From a virus, in the IMG/VR virus record IMGVR_UViG_3300047586_000081, positions 1 to 64,000 of that record: DNA of 64,000 bases; one strand, 5' to 3'. Below are positions 50,259-58,355 of this stretch, one piece after another (within the stretch, counting starts at the first letter, position 1; every line of letters begins with the position of its first letter). The notes beneath the pieces were generated by a model. It made no database searches, was not told the DNA's origin, and saw only the letters and a list, made by a program, of their open reading frames with translations. Position numbers and translations under genes: made by a program.

Positions 50259-51728
50259 CTACCTTCGCTTCACGGAGCCGTAAAAGAACATGTCACCGCC
50301 CAGGTCCATCGAGTAGCCAAGGGCGTCAACCATGTCGTCGTGGCCACGCGGGAAGCTCAGCAATTCGTGTACGAACTCTGAGTCCACGAGCGAGCGGTGG
50401 AAAAAGACCTTGTGGGCCTCGATCTTGGCCGCCACCGCGCGTGCGCGCGTGACCTTGTCTACGTCAGCGCGCTTCCCTTGAACCGGGATCCTGGGATAGT
50501 CGCGCATGATCTCTTGTATCAGGGTGGACTGGAACTGCTGGTTCTCGATGATGACGGCACCCATATGCGGATGTGCCATCCAGCCGTCCGCGACGAACTC
50601 GGCATGATGTGACTCGCGCTTATCGCGGACCACTGAGAGCACGAAGTAGTTGCCCTCCTGGTCCTCGGCGGTGGTAGCACGAGCCGTGTAGTCGGCGCGC
50701 TCTTTCTCCGAGGAGGCCAGGTCCACGCCCATGCGGACGGTGAAGATGCTATCGGGCTCCAGTATGTCGAAGTACCTGAAGTACTCGTTGCGGAAGACAT
50801 TGCCGCGCATGAGGCCCGTCACGTCGTTTTGGTATGCGCAGTTGAAGAGATCGGCGCCCAGCTCTTCCTGGCGCTTGAGCAGCGTAGCGACCGGCCATTC
50901 CTCGGGCCAGTAGGACGAAAGCTCGCCGGTCTCTCGGTCCTCAAGCAGAGCGCTGCGCACCAGGAACTTCCATCCCAGGCCACCGTCCGTGACCGGAGCC
51001 ATCAGCTTCGCGTAGAGATCCTCGTCGGCCCAGCGGGTGCCCAGGATCAGGACCGCGCCACCCGGCACCAAGCAGGGCAGCAGCGTCTTGAGGAACCACG
51101 TCTCGACCTTCTCGCGCTGTTCGAGCGTCTGCGTGTTCTCCTCATCGAGGATGTCGTCGCAGACGATCAGATCGAACCGCTTGCTGATGATTGCGCCGCC
51201 CACCCCGACGGCGTACATCGACACATCCTTGGAGGTGCGCCAGCGCGACTGGGCGTGGATCCACTCCGCGTCGGTCCACTTGTCGCCCCGCTGGAACCCA
51301 AACAGCTCGATATGCCGCGGGTTGGAGGAGATCGTGGTGTGGATGGCGCGAGAGAAGTCGAGCGCCTGCTTGGCGGTGTTGGATGCTAGGCAGACCCGAA
51401 GATCTGGATTGCGTGCGATGACGTACGAAAGGAAGCCCGTGTTGCCCCAGGTGGTCTTAGCGGCACCTCGCGGCTCAATCGCTCCGCCCTTGTCGTGATC
51501 CCGCACGAGCTTGAGGAGATGGTCCACCATCTCACGATGATGAGGCGCAGGGGCATATCCGTGAACGTACTCGACATAGGAGAAGACATCATCCTTCGCC
51601 AATGCCTTGAGCGAGAGGAGGTAAACCTGATCCCAGTCTTCGGGGCTCAGTTCCTCGGCGTTGTCGCGCAAGCTCTGCAAGAGCGACTGCCACATCTGGG
51701 GGGAGTTCAGCTGAGAAGTTGAGTCCAA
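50259..51728 (-). CDS. terL: terminase large subunit
   Basis: A 489-residue packaging motor. The ATPase has P-R-G-A-A-K-T-T at residues 86-93 (Walker A-like) and F-D-L-I-V-C-D-D at 185-192 (Walker B). A C-terminal nuclease domain begins near G-V-D-L-A-S (about 335) and has further acidic residues. The start used is TTG 51728 with a GGAGAA site; a later ATG near 51695 lacks one. It overlaps the small terminase frame by 140 bases. Confidence 0.92.
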   Translation of the reverse strand: MDSTSQLNSPQMWQSLLQSLRDNAEELSPEDWDQVYLLSLKALAKDDVFSYVEYVHGYAPAPHHREMVDHLLKLVRDHDKGGAIEPRGAAKTTWGNTGFLSYVIARNPDLRVCLASNTAKQALDFSRAIHTTISSNPRHIELFGFQRGDKWTDAEWIHAQSRWRTSKDVSMYAVGVGGAIISKRFDLIVCDDILDEENTQTLEQREKVETWFLKTLLPCLVPGGAVLILGTRWADEDLYAKLMAPVTDGGLGWKFLVRSALLEDRETGELSSYWPEEWPVATLLKRQEELGADLFNCAYQNDVTGLMRGNVFRNEYFRYFDILEPDSIFTVRMGVDLASSEKERADYTARATTAEDQEGNYFVLSVVRDKRESHHAEFVADGWMAHPHMGAVIIENQQFQSTLIQEIMRDYPRIPVQGKRADVDKVTRARAVAAKIEAHKVFFHRSLVDSEFVHELLSFPRGHDDMVDALGYSMDLGGDMFFYGSVKRR

Positions 51729-52128
51729 GGTTCAGGTTCTCCGTTCGGGAGGTCGGTTCGCCACGCAGGATCAGGAGCTTCTCCGCGGCGAGGATGGCCT
51801 CGCGCGGGGCAATGATGGGGCGCTTGCTCTCGTCCTCGCTGGCCAGCCTCTCGGCAAATCGCGCCAGTATTCCTTGGAGAACTAGTGCAACCTGCTCTCG
51901 GTCGGCGAGGGCGCGCTCAGCCTCGACATCAGCCAGCTTGTCAATCGTCTTGTTCGTCTTCCGGCGGCGGTAGTCCTCGCGCTTGCGTTTCCACTCGCGC
52001 TTACGGGACTGGGTTGCCACCGAGGACCAGGAGCGTATGTCGTGCTGGCGACACAGCTCGCGGATCGTCATCTCGCCCTGGATGAACTCGATCTCCAGGG
52101 CCTCGTAGTCCTGCTTATATGCGGTCAT
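51589..52128 (-). CDS. terminase small subunit-like protein
   Basis: A 179-residue basic protein. Residues 5-45 form a helix-turn-helix (E-F-I-Q-G-E-M-T-I-R-E-L-C-R-Q-H-D-I) followed by an Arg/Lys-rich W-K-R-K-R-E-D segment. Such proteins recognise the packaging site. Position just before terL supports it. The C-terminal part is helical and overlaps terL in another frame. Confidence 0.7.
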   Translation of the reverse strand: MTAYKQDYEALEIEFIQGEMTIRELCRQHDIRSWSSVATQSRKREWKRKREDYRRRKTNKTIDKLADVEAERALADREQVALVLQGILARFAERLASEDESKRPIIAPREAILAAEKLLILRGEPTSRTENLNLGLNFSAELPPDVAVALAELARQRRGTEPRRLGSGLPPLAQGIGEG

Positions 52129-52136
52129 GGCTTCAC

Positions 52137-52787
52137 CTACTCGGCCAGGAAGTCCACGGCAATCGCGGCCAACGCCTCATCGTCATTGTCAAGCGCGAGC
52201 TGCTCCTTGGCTGTAGCCAGGGCGCGGTCCAAGACTGCTGCGGTATCGTCGCTGACGCGAAAGAGCCGCTCCACCCAATGTCGTGTCTCTCTGGACACGG
52301 GTTCGGCTGGCTGTTGCGCCTTCTTCTCGAAAGCGGACCAGTCGAAGTTCTTGTTCATGTCCGCCAGTCGGGCAAACACGCCGTCGTCGTAGGGGATCGT
52401 CTTGCGCAGCTTGTCAATGCTTGTCGAATTGACAAGTAGCTTGAGGATCTCCTGAACGCGGGCCGGGTCGTGGGTGCCATGGATCTCGCGCAGGACCAGC
52501 GTGAGCTGCATGGCCATGTTGTCGTCGATCTCGCCCAGGTTCCAACACGGAACCTCTTCCATGCCCAGCTCGTTGGCCACCAGCCAGCGGTGCTCGCCGT
52601 CGATAATCTCATACACGCCCGGGCGTTCCGGGTGGGTGCGCACGATGATCTGGTCCACGAACCCGAACTCTTCAATGGACGCGCGCTCACGTGCGAGCAT
52701 GTCGGCATCCATGACGTTTGGGTTCCACGGGTTTGGGTAGAGGCGGCTGACCGGCAGGTTCATGGCCTCGCCGTTGATACGGTTCAT
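52137..52787 (-). CDS. ParB-like nuclease-domain protein
   Basis: A 216-residue protein. It has the ParB/Srx fold: L-Y-P-N-P-W-N-P, then a helix, I-I-V-R and the catalytic-type motif G-E-H-R (64-67). The remaining 140 residues are helical, possibly DNA binding. In phages such proteins occur near terminase genes and may nick or mark DNA. It is coupled to the QueD-like gene. Confidence 0.8.
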   Translation of the reverse strand: MNRINGEAMNLPVSRLYPNPWNPNVMDADMLARERASIEEFGFVDQIIVRTHPERPGVYEIIDGEHRWLVANELGMEEVPCWNLGEIDDNMAMQLTLVLREIHGTHDPARVQEILKLLVNSTSIDKLRKTIPYDDGVFARLADMNKNFDWSAFEKKAQQPAEPVSRETRHWVERLFRVSDDTAAVLDRALATAKEQLALDNDDEALAAIAVDFLAE

Positions 52788-53113
52788 CGCTTCGTCCGGG
52801 TGACGCCCCCGGCCAGACCGCGACCGTCCTCGACCTCTATCATCTCCAGGTTCGGGAATGCCTCGACAAGGCGCTCCGCGAGCCAGCGGGCAATGCCGGA
52901 GAGGGTGGGCTCGCCGCCTATCATCATCAGGTTGAGATCGCGGTCGTTCAGCTCATAGAGGATCGTGCTCAGTAGGTCTTGCAGCTGGGGTGCGTCCGCA
53001 CGCACGAAGACGCGCACGGTAAAGGTATGACCGTGCAGGCTGGCGCAGCGCGCCGGGTGGGCTACCTGGTGGCTGGCGTCAAACTTCGCCGTTACCTCGG
53101 TGAAAGACTCCAT
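52784..53113 (-). CDS. QueD-like (6-pyruvoyl-tetrahydropterin synthase family) protein
   Basis: A 109-residue protein. F-D-A-S-H15-Q, C23, and L-H27-G-H29 give three zinc ligands and the catalytic Cys of the QueD/PTPS family. The usual L-D-H and P-T-x-E motifs are altered (N-D-R-D-L-N, P-T-L-S-G), so activity is uncertain. QueD makes a precursor of 7-deazaguanine bases. No FolE, QueE, QueC or DpdA was recognised in this window. ATG 53113 with a GGAGAA site is preferred over longer readings. Confidence 0.75.
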   Translation of the reverse strand: MESFTEVTAKFDASHQVAHPARCASLHGHTFTVRVFVRADAPQLQDLLSTILYELNDRDLNLMMIGGEPTLSGIARWLAERLVEAFPNLEMIEVEDGRGLAGGVTRTKR

Positions 53114-53365
53114 GGTTCTCCAGAAAGAAGGGACGGGCTCACACCAACGTGGGCGAGCCCGTCCATTCGGGGGTGGCATGCGCCTCGGTGCAGGTCTACC
53201 GGGTGCACACCTGTGGCTATGTGTGTCGATTACTTGCGGAGAATACACCTCCGCGTAGCACAAGCCAAGGGCTTGTGCGCCTTTATTCCTCAGTCTGTGC
53301 TCTTAGCAGGCGTCCAAGAACCCAAAACGCGCACACCTGAGCGCACGCGATAGACCACGACGGGC
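53114..53365 (-). other. hairpin-rich leader before the QueD-like gene
   Basis: About 250 bases without a believable gene. Stems include GCACAAGCC/GGCTTGTGC with a 3-base loop (53258-53278), GCGGAG/CTCCGC (53236-53254) and a terminator just before the QueD-like start. No preQ1 riboswitch signature was seen. The stretch may hold a promoter and attenuator. Confidence 0.45.
53131..53164 (-). terminator. terminator or attenuator before the QueD-like gene
   Basis: A perfect 10-bp stem GGACGGGCTC/GAGCCCGTCC, followed on the - strand by CTTCTTTCT, lies just before the ribosome-binding site at about 53117-53123. It could end the upstream transcript or attenuate this gene. Confidence 0.65.
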
Positions 53366-53719
53366 TCAGTCAAGGTCGGGAACGTCTCTCGAAACTCTCT
53401 CTGAGTCATCATCCTCTTGGGTTTCTTCTTCGTCGAAGAGGTTGTGGGAGTACTTGAACTCGGAGCCGACGGCGGTGTCGCTCCATTCGGCGACCCAGAC
53501 GGCGTCATTGGGATCGAAATGCCACCCGAAACTGACGAACTCGGCGCGGCATCTTCCGGGCTTGCCGGAGCTATCGACATACCAAGCCTCCATTGCCTGG
53601 GGGACGGATGTGTCCACCCAGAAGTCCGGTGGATCCTGCACGAGCGCCAGGACCAGGATCGGCTCCTGATCCAGCATGGCACAGCGGAAGTCTTCTGGGA
53701 CCGCGAGAACCGTAGACAT
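53366..53719 (-). CDS. hypothetical protein
   Basis: A 117-residue acidic protein from ATG 53719 with GGAGGT upstream. Trp-rich (V-S-F-G-W-H-F-D-P-N-D-A-V-W-V-A-E-W) and ending in Asp/Glu. Unknown. It is isolated between two hairpin-bearing gaps, so it may have its own transcript. Confidence 0.65.
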   Translation of the reverse strand: MSTVLAVPEDFRCAMLDQEPILVLALVQDPPDFWVDTSVPQAMEAWYVDSSGKPGRCRAEFVSFGWHFDPNDAVWVAEWSDTAVGSEFKYSHNLFDEEETQEDDDSERVSRDVPDLD

Positions 53720-53734
53720 GCGACCTCCAACTAA

Positions 53735-53764
53735 AAGTGCCCGCCGCGGGGACGACGGGCACTT
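53735..53764 (-). terminator. terminator between gene clusters
   Basis: A perfect 9-bp stem AAGTGCCCG/CGGGCACTT followed on the - strand by TTTAG. It separates the glycan cluster from the gene at 53366-53719. Confidence 0.7.
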
Positions 53765-53823
53765 GCTCGAACCCCCTTCTATCGCTCGGGGAGCGGCAGC
53801 TTACGGAGCTATCTTCCCATTTT

Positions 53824-53850
53824 GGTACCGTTCTGTCAACTTACGGTACC
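53824..53850 (-). promoter_or_regulatory. GGTACC pair in intergenic gap, possible promoter
   Basis: Two GGTACC palindromes (53824-53829 and 53845-53850) lie in a 139-base gap, with TTGGTACCGT on the - strand. Similar copies occur in gaps at 6.2 and 18.8 kb but here they are 15 bases apart. A promoter or operator is possible. Confidence 0.3.
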
Positions 53851-53858
53851 AACTTGGG

Positions 53859-54578
53859 TCACCTGTCCCAGGCCAACTCCTTCAGGCGCTTGAAGGGAGG
53901 GTCGATGGTAATGGAAGGGTCTAGCCCAGAGGCGAAGGGCGTCTTGAAGCCAGGACCCTCCATCTTCGCTTCCCAGGGCTCGCAGCCCCACTTCTGGCGG
54001 AAGAGGATGCGGTTCTGCGGGTAGGTGCGGTTGTTGGCCGCCCTCTGTGTGGGCTGCGCGATGGTCTGGCTGGACAAGTGGCTGGTGGAAGAAGGAGTAT
54101 CGACCCACTCCACGCCGAGCAGTATCGCACGCCAGGACCAGTCCGAGTCCTCGCAGTAGGCGGGGTAGAAGTTCTCGTCGAACCAACCGACCCGCTCCAC
54201 GGCAGCTGCGTTGATGGCGAACGCGGAGAACCCGCAACCAGCCAAGGTTCTCATGACCGGGCCTGTAGCAGCGCTCATCTCTGAGTCCATCCGCGCCAAG
54301 TCGCCGCGACCGAAGACGATGTCATCGTTCACGAACATCCACCACGGTGCCTTGATGTTGGCCCGAATGACGAGGTTCAGGGCCGCGCCGAAGCCCATGT
54401 TGTAGCCAGGATCGCAGACGTGCATTCCCTCGGCCCAGGACAGTTCGCCGTCGGCCTTGTCATACAGGCCGCCGTTGTCCACGACGAAGTAGCGCTGGAC
54501 CTCGTGGTCAACGCTGGCCTCCATGTTGGCCAGGAGATCATACCGGTTGAGCACCGGGCATCCGAGGACAGGGATCAT
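53859..54578 (-). CDS. GT2-family glycosyltransferase
   Basis: A 239-residue GT-A protein: I-P-V-L-G-C-P-V-L-N-R at the start, Y-N-M-G-F-G-A-A-L-N in the donor region, the metal motif N-D-D-I-V-F and a later Y-C-E-D-S-D-W-S-W-R acceptor-site motif. The layout is that of rhamnosyl- or hexosyl-transferases of GT2. It ends the glycan-type cluster. Confidence 0.85.
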   Translation of the reverse strand: MIPVLGCPVLNRYDLLANMEASVDHEVQRYFVVDNGGLYDKADGELSWAEGMHVCDPGYNMGFGAALNLVIRANIKAPWWMFVNDDIVFGRGDLARMDSEMSAATGPVMRTLAGCGFSAFAINAAAVERVGWFDENFYPAYCEDSDWSWRAILLGVEWVDTPSSTSHLSSQTIAQPTQRAANNRTYPQNRILFRQKWGCEPWEAKMEGPGFKTPFASGLDPSITIDPPFKRLKELAWDR

Positions 54579-55183
54579 GCTTTCACCGCAATGGCGAGTC
54601 CGTTGATGATCGTTAGAGACTCAACCTTGAAATCGTCATTCGTCGGCGATGCGGGCGAATTGTGGACGGACTTGCGAGCTATATCGTCGGCAGCGACCGA
54701 GTCTACGAGGTCCTTGATGAACCCAACCATGCCCGCGTAGTGGTGGGACTCGAACTGTGCGCCGTCTGGCCAGTCGCCCCAATAGCCAGTGCCCCAGTCC
54801 TCGATGGCATAGATGCCGCCCGTGCGCATTCTTGGGAAGAGATAGAGGAACGAGGCACGAGCGCTGCGCGCGATGTGGGCACAGTCGTCAATCACAATGT
54901 CGAACGTGTCCCCGCAGCGCGCCAGAGCGGCAGGGTCCTCCTGGTCGCCCTCCACGGCGCGGATCCGAGGATGGCCAATAGCTGGAACCTGGCGATCCAG
55001 GCCAACGATCTGGCCCTTGGGAAAGTACTCGGCCCAGTAGCGCAGAGAGCCGCCCCCGGCGACACCAAGCTCAAGAAGTCGCACCGGCTGGGCGCGCAAC
55101 CCCGCGAAAAAGCGCTCGTAGAGCCGCAGGTAGTGGAGACCCTTGTCACTGTCCGGGATGCCTAGAGTGATGTCTGAGATCAT
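54575..55183 (-). CDS. SAM-dependent methyltransferase, class I
   Basis: A 202-residue protein. L-L-E-L-G-V-A-G-G-G-S (36-46) binds SAM, D63 follows in G-L-D-R and V-I-D-D (97-100) is the later acidic motif. It resembles sugar O-methyltransferases of the MycE/Cephalosporin-hydroxylase type. In this cluster a sugar substrate is likely. The start overlaps the upstream gene by four bases. Confidence 0.8.
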   Translation of the reverse strand: MISDITLGIPDSDKGLHYLRLYERFFAGLRAQPVRLLELGVAGGGSLRYWAEYFPKGQIVGLDRQVPAIGHPRIRAVEGDQEDPAALARCGDTFDIVIDDCAHIARSARASFLYLFPRMRTGGIYAIEDWGTGYWGDWPDGAQFESHHYAGMVGFIKDLVDSVAADDIARKSVHNSPASPTNDDFKVESLTIINGLAIAVKA

Positions 55184-55821
55184 GGTGGTGGCCAATTCCT
55201 GTGGTAGTGAAGGACCAGATGGGGTAGGAAGTAGAACCGCACCGCGCCGCTTTCCCACATGCGCATCCATAGGTCGGCGTCGCCGTAGCGTCTGCGATTG
55301 GTGTAGCAATCGAGATCGTAGCGGAACGGCAAAGAGGTACGGTACAGGTTGGCGCCATTGCTGAGCTGCCCGCCCCCGGGCGGCCAGGCCCCGTAGCGTT
55401 GGCCGGTGCTGACGCCCGCCTTGTTGTAGACCTCGCTAATGCCGTAAACGTGGTCAGCATGCTCGCGCTCGGCCGCGGCTAGCAAGACCTCATTGTGGTC
55501 GGGCGTCCAGGCATCATCGTCGGCCAACACCGCGATCCAGTCGCCCAGCGCGTGGTCTATCCCATAGTTGAGACTGGCCAGCCCAATGACGGCCCAGCGG
55601 GCGTCGAAGTCCTCGGGGTAACTCTGGTGGGGCAGATTGGTAAACCTGAAGCGCGGATCCTCTAACGCAAGTTTCTCCATCAGAGCAACTGTCTCGTCGT
55701 CGGTCCCATCGCCAACGACGTGGCACTCCCAGTCGGTATGGGTCTGGGCCAGCACAGACGGGATGGCACGATGCATGAGGGTATCCGGGCGGTTGTAGGT
55801 GGGAATGATGACGGAGATCAT
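55180..55821 (-). CDS. GT2-family glycosyltransferase
   Basis: A 213-residue GT-A protein: I-S-V-I-I-P-T-Y-N-R-P-D at the N-terminus, G-D-G-T-D-D-E-T, and the metal-binding L-A-D-D-D-A-W. This is the canonical GT2 set. The last part (Y-G-D-A-D-L-W-M-R-M) is an acceptor-side motif. ATG 55821 overlaps the previous gene. Confidence 0.9.
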   Translation of the reverse strand: MISVIIPTYNRPDTLMHRAIPSVLAQTHTDWECHVVGDGTDDETVALMEKLALEDPRFRFTNLPHQSYPEDFDARWAVIGLASLNYGIDHALGDWIAVLADDDAWTPDHNEVLLAAAEREHADHVYGISEVYNKAGVSTGQRYGAWPPGGGQLSNGANLYRTSLPFRYDLDCYTNRRRYGDADLWMRMWESGAVRFYFLPHLVLHYHRNWPPP

Positions 55822-56735
55822 CGCATCGCCATCGCCTTCTGCCAGATGAGGTCGAGCTGCCTGGCGACTTTGCTCTCGTCGTGCCAACGCTCGACGTGAG
55901 CCGTCCCAGCAGCGGCGAAGAGCCTGCGGACCTCGGGGTCGCGCATGTGTTCGAGCTGCTCGCCGAGGGTATGCTCATTCGCTAGCAGGAACGGTAGATC
56001 GCCAAACAGGTTGAGCATCAGGTCGATGGTCCGCTGGTCGGATGCGCCAGACACCACCGGGATACCCATCGCCATCGCCTCGATGCTTGAGAGGGCGTAA
56101 CCGATGCGGAGCTGGTCATAGAATATGTCGGCCTGCGCCTTGCGCGCCAGGCACTCATCCCAGGTCTCCCCTTCAATCACATCGGTTGTGAAGTCGGACG
56201 GCACAACACTCAGGAAAAGGTCAGTGTCCTTCCGTACGCGATCTGTTGGAGAGTGGGCAATCCGCAGACCTTCGTGCAGGACGAAGTTGTCGTGCCGGAT
56301 TTGCCGCATCCGGTCCAGGTTGCATGGGTTGGGCAGCCATTCGAGGCTCGGACCGTTCAGCAGCAGATCAGGCGTTGAGACAATCCCATAGGCCCTATAT
56401 TCCGCAACCTCGCGGATCAACTCCTGGGTACGAAACTCGTCGAACTCCGCCCCGTGGTGGTGCATAACCAGCGGCTTGTCGCGCCAACCCGCGAAAGGAG
56501 TGACCGCGTTCCAGCGTTCCACGACATGGATGACATCGGCCTCGCGGAACAGATCCGCGTATCCGGCAGGCATCGGTGCCCCGAGTGCCCAATACAGATC
56601 AGTTGGATAGGCCATGTAGCGGTGGAGACGGTGAATGACGCGCACCGACCAATCGGTGTACTTCTCCATGGCGTACTTGAGGGCGATCCCAATCCCCGCG
56701 GTATCCATGTTGGACGAGAGAATGAGCGCCTTCAC
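55818..56735 (-). CDS. GT-B glycosyltransferase-like protein
   Basis: A 305-residue protein from GTG 56735. N-terminal K-A-L-I-L-S-S-N, a V-M-H-H-H-G-A-E-F segment and C-terminal S-S-I-E-A-M-A-M-G-I-P-V-V-S-G resemble GT4 enzymes, with a reduced E-x7-E region. It is shorter than usual GT4 enzymes. Part of the coupled cluster. Confidence 0.75.
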   Translation of the reverse strand: MKALILSSNMDTAGIGIALKYAMEKYTDWSVRVIHRLHRYMAYPTDLYWALGAPMPAGYADLFREADVIHVVERWNAVTPFAGWRDKPLVMHHHGAEFDEFRTQELIREVAEYRAYGIVSTPDLLLNGPSLEWLPNPCNLDRMRQIRHDNFVLHEGLRIAHSPTDRVRKDTDLFLSVVPSDFTTDVIEGETWDECLARKAQADIFYDQLRIGYALSSIEAMAMGIPVVSGASDQRTIDLMLNLFGDLPFLLANEHTLGEQLEHMRDPEVRRLFAAAGTAHVERWHDESKVARQLDLIWQKAMAMR

Positions 56736-57505
56736 GCGGGCGGCTCCGTCTTGTAATCGAGCTGCGGTTCGGGCAGCCCCTCCTGGTTATCTTCCTGACC
56801 AGTCAGGCGCACGACCAGCGCGCGGTCATTCTGATAGGCGCGGGATGCCAGCATGTATTCCTCGGTGCGGAACATGCAACGGTGCTCGATCCAGTATTCG
56901 GCCGTTAGCCGATAGGCCGGAAGATGCGGGTGAGCGTCGTCGCCGTGCATTAGCCAGACTCGCTCCCCGTTCTTCAAGGCACTAATGAAGAAGTGGCGCC
57001 TCTCGGCCTGGATGCCGGGCAAAGCCCGATACAGGATCGAGTGGTACTGCACGCCACGCGCTCCTTGCTCGTGCCACGGCCCGGGCGTCATCGTGCCCAT
57101 CGGGTTGCTCGGAGTCACGAATGGGATCTCGTACACGTCGGCTTGGCTCTGCTCAAGTTCCTTCCGCACTGCCTCCCACTTGGCGTGCAGCACATAGTCT
57201 GCATCCATGACAGCGATCCAGTCAGAGCCCTGGGCTGCGCGCTGATAGAGGAAGGTCCGCTTCTCAACCTGGCCAAGCCAGCCCCGGACTGGGATGTAGA
57301 TGTCGCAGTCCAGGCCGACGCGCTGGGCAGCCTCCCGAATGGCATCTTCCTCGGCCTGGGAGCTTCTGATGGTTCCACCCGGATAGCGGCCCCAGGACCC
57401 GTCTACAGCCACGATCCGGTCGGCCACCTTGGCAGTACTGCGAACACATGCCTCCAGAAGTTCTGGGTCTTCGTTCGACCACATCAGCGCAGCGGTCACG
57501 ATCAT
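56732..57505 (-). CDS. GT2-like glycosyltransferase
   Basis: A 257-residue protein: T-A-A-L-M-W-S-N-E, then V-D-G-S-W-G, then a metal motif I-A-V-M-D-A-D-Y. The C-terminal half has Trp- and His-rich strands. It fits GT2-type domains acting as glycosyltransferases. Both ends are coupled by ATGA overlaps. Confidence 0.7.
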   Translation of the reverse strand: MIVTAALMWSNEDPELLEACVRSTAKVADRIVAVDGSWGRYPGGTIRSSQAEEDAIREAAQRVGLDCDIYIPVRGWLGQVEKRTFLYQRAAQGSDWIAVMDADYVLHAKWEAVRKELEQSQADVYEIPFVTPSNPMGTMTPGPWHEQGARGVQYHSILYRALPGIQAERRHFFISALKNGERVWLMHGDDAHPHLPAYRLTAEYWIEHRCMFRTEEYMLASRAYQNDRALVVRLTGQEDNQEGLPEPQLDYKTEPPA

Positions 57506-58335
57506 GGTCGGCACATCTCCAGCCACCAGCCACGGTCCCACGGCTTGGTGGGATCCGGCAGATAGCCAATACGATTGAGGACGAAAGAGCGGACGGGTTC
57601 TCGCTGCGCCCAGGCCACGAGCGGGGCCGGGAAGCCCATCTTGTCCTTGCGGTCGATGATCGCGTCAGGCACGATCCCGCGGACGGCTTCGCGGAGGTAT
57701 GTCTTGCCGACGCGCCGCTCCACCGGCAGCGCCAGGGCGAAGTCCACCACCCGCTGATCGGTGAACGGAGCGCGAGCCTCGATCCCAAACGCGCCGGTCA
57801 TCTGGTCGTCCACCGCCAGAAGCTCCGGCAGGAGGGCGTAGTCGTAGTCGAGCGCCTCCTTCAGGGTCGTGGGGTAGCCCTCGGGGAGCTGGTAGTTCTC
57901 GTAGCCCTGGGGAGGCTCCATGCCAGCGACCATCATCTGGCGGGCGTATCCGCCGAACAGCTCGTCACTGCCCTCGCCCGACAGGGCGATGTCGATGTCG
58001 CAACTGGCGAGGTAGCTGGCCACCATGAACTGGCCGAATGTGCCCATGCCCATGATCGGAGGCTTCTGCGCGGTCTTCATTTCGTCGAAGTGTTCCACGA
58101 AATCCTCCGGCCTGATGAGGATCTCGTAATGGCGAGTGTGGGCTGCGCGAATAGCCCAGTGGCGCTCGTCGAAGCCGATCTCATCGTAGTAGCCGGTGAA
58201 GGTCGGCAAGTGCGCCGGAGCGAGACAGGCAACAGTCGAGGAGTCGATCCCGCCCGAGAGGACGATGCCGACATTGCCGCCATCGAGTCGGTCTGCGATA
58301 GCCGCTCGAAGCAAGGAGATAAGGGGCTGGTCCAT
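57502..58335 (-). CDS. asparagine-synthase-like PP-loop enzyme lacking glutaminase domain
   Basis: A 277-residue protein: the ATP PP-loop S-G-G-I-D-S-S (27-33), then L-S-G-E-G-S-D-E-L-F-G-G-Y (118-130) typical of AsnB synthetase domains, and E-A-R-A-P-F-T-D-Q-R-V-V-D. The N-terminal glutaminase half is absent. It may use ammonia or another partner, perhaps to amidate a sugar acid or peptide. It starts the glycan cluster; GGAGGT precedes ATG 58335. Confidence 0.82.
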   Translation of the reverse strand: MDQPLISLLRAAIADRLDGGNVGIVLSGGIDSSTVACLAPAHLPTFTGYYDEIGFDERHWAIRAAHTRHYEILIRPEDFVEHFDEMKTAQKPPIMGMGTFGQFMVASYLASCDIDIALSGEGSDELFGGYARQMMVAGMEPPQGYENYQLPEGYPTTLKEALDYDYALLPELLAVDDQMTGAFGIEARAPFTDQRVVDFALALPVERRVGKTYLREAVRGIVPDAIIDRKDKMGFPAPLVAWAQREPVRSFVLNRIGYLPDPTKPWDRGWWLEMCRP

Positions 58336-58355
58336 GTGACCTCCGAGAATTGGAA

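Noticed and set aside
51589-51728. terL starting later, without overlap
   Set aside because: The later ATG lacks a ribosome-binding site, while TTG 51728 has GGAGAA. The question stays open.
53114-53365. preQ1 riboswitch before the QueD-like gene
   Set aside because: The hairpins present do not show the short H-type pseudoknot with an A-rich tail that defines the class.
53290-53730. 146-residue - strand frame
   Set aside because: It overlaps the 117-residue gene in another frame; that gene has GGAGGT before ATG 53719 and a more natural sequence.
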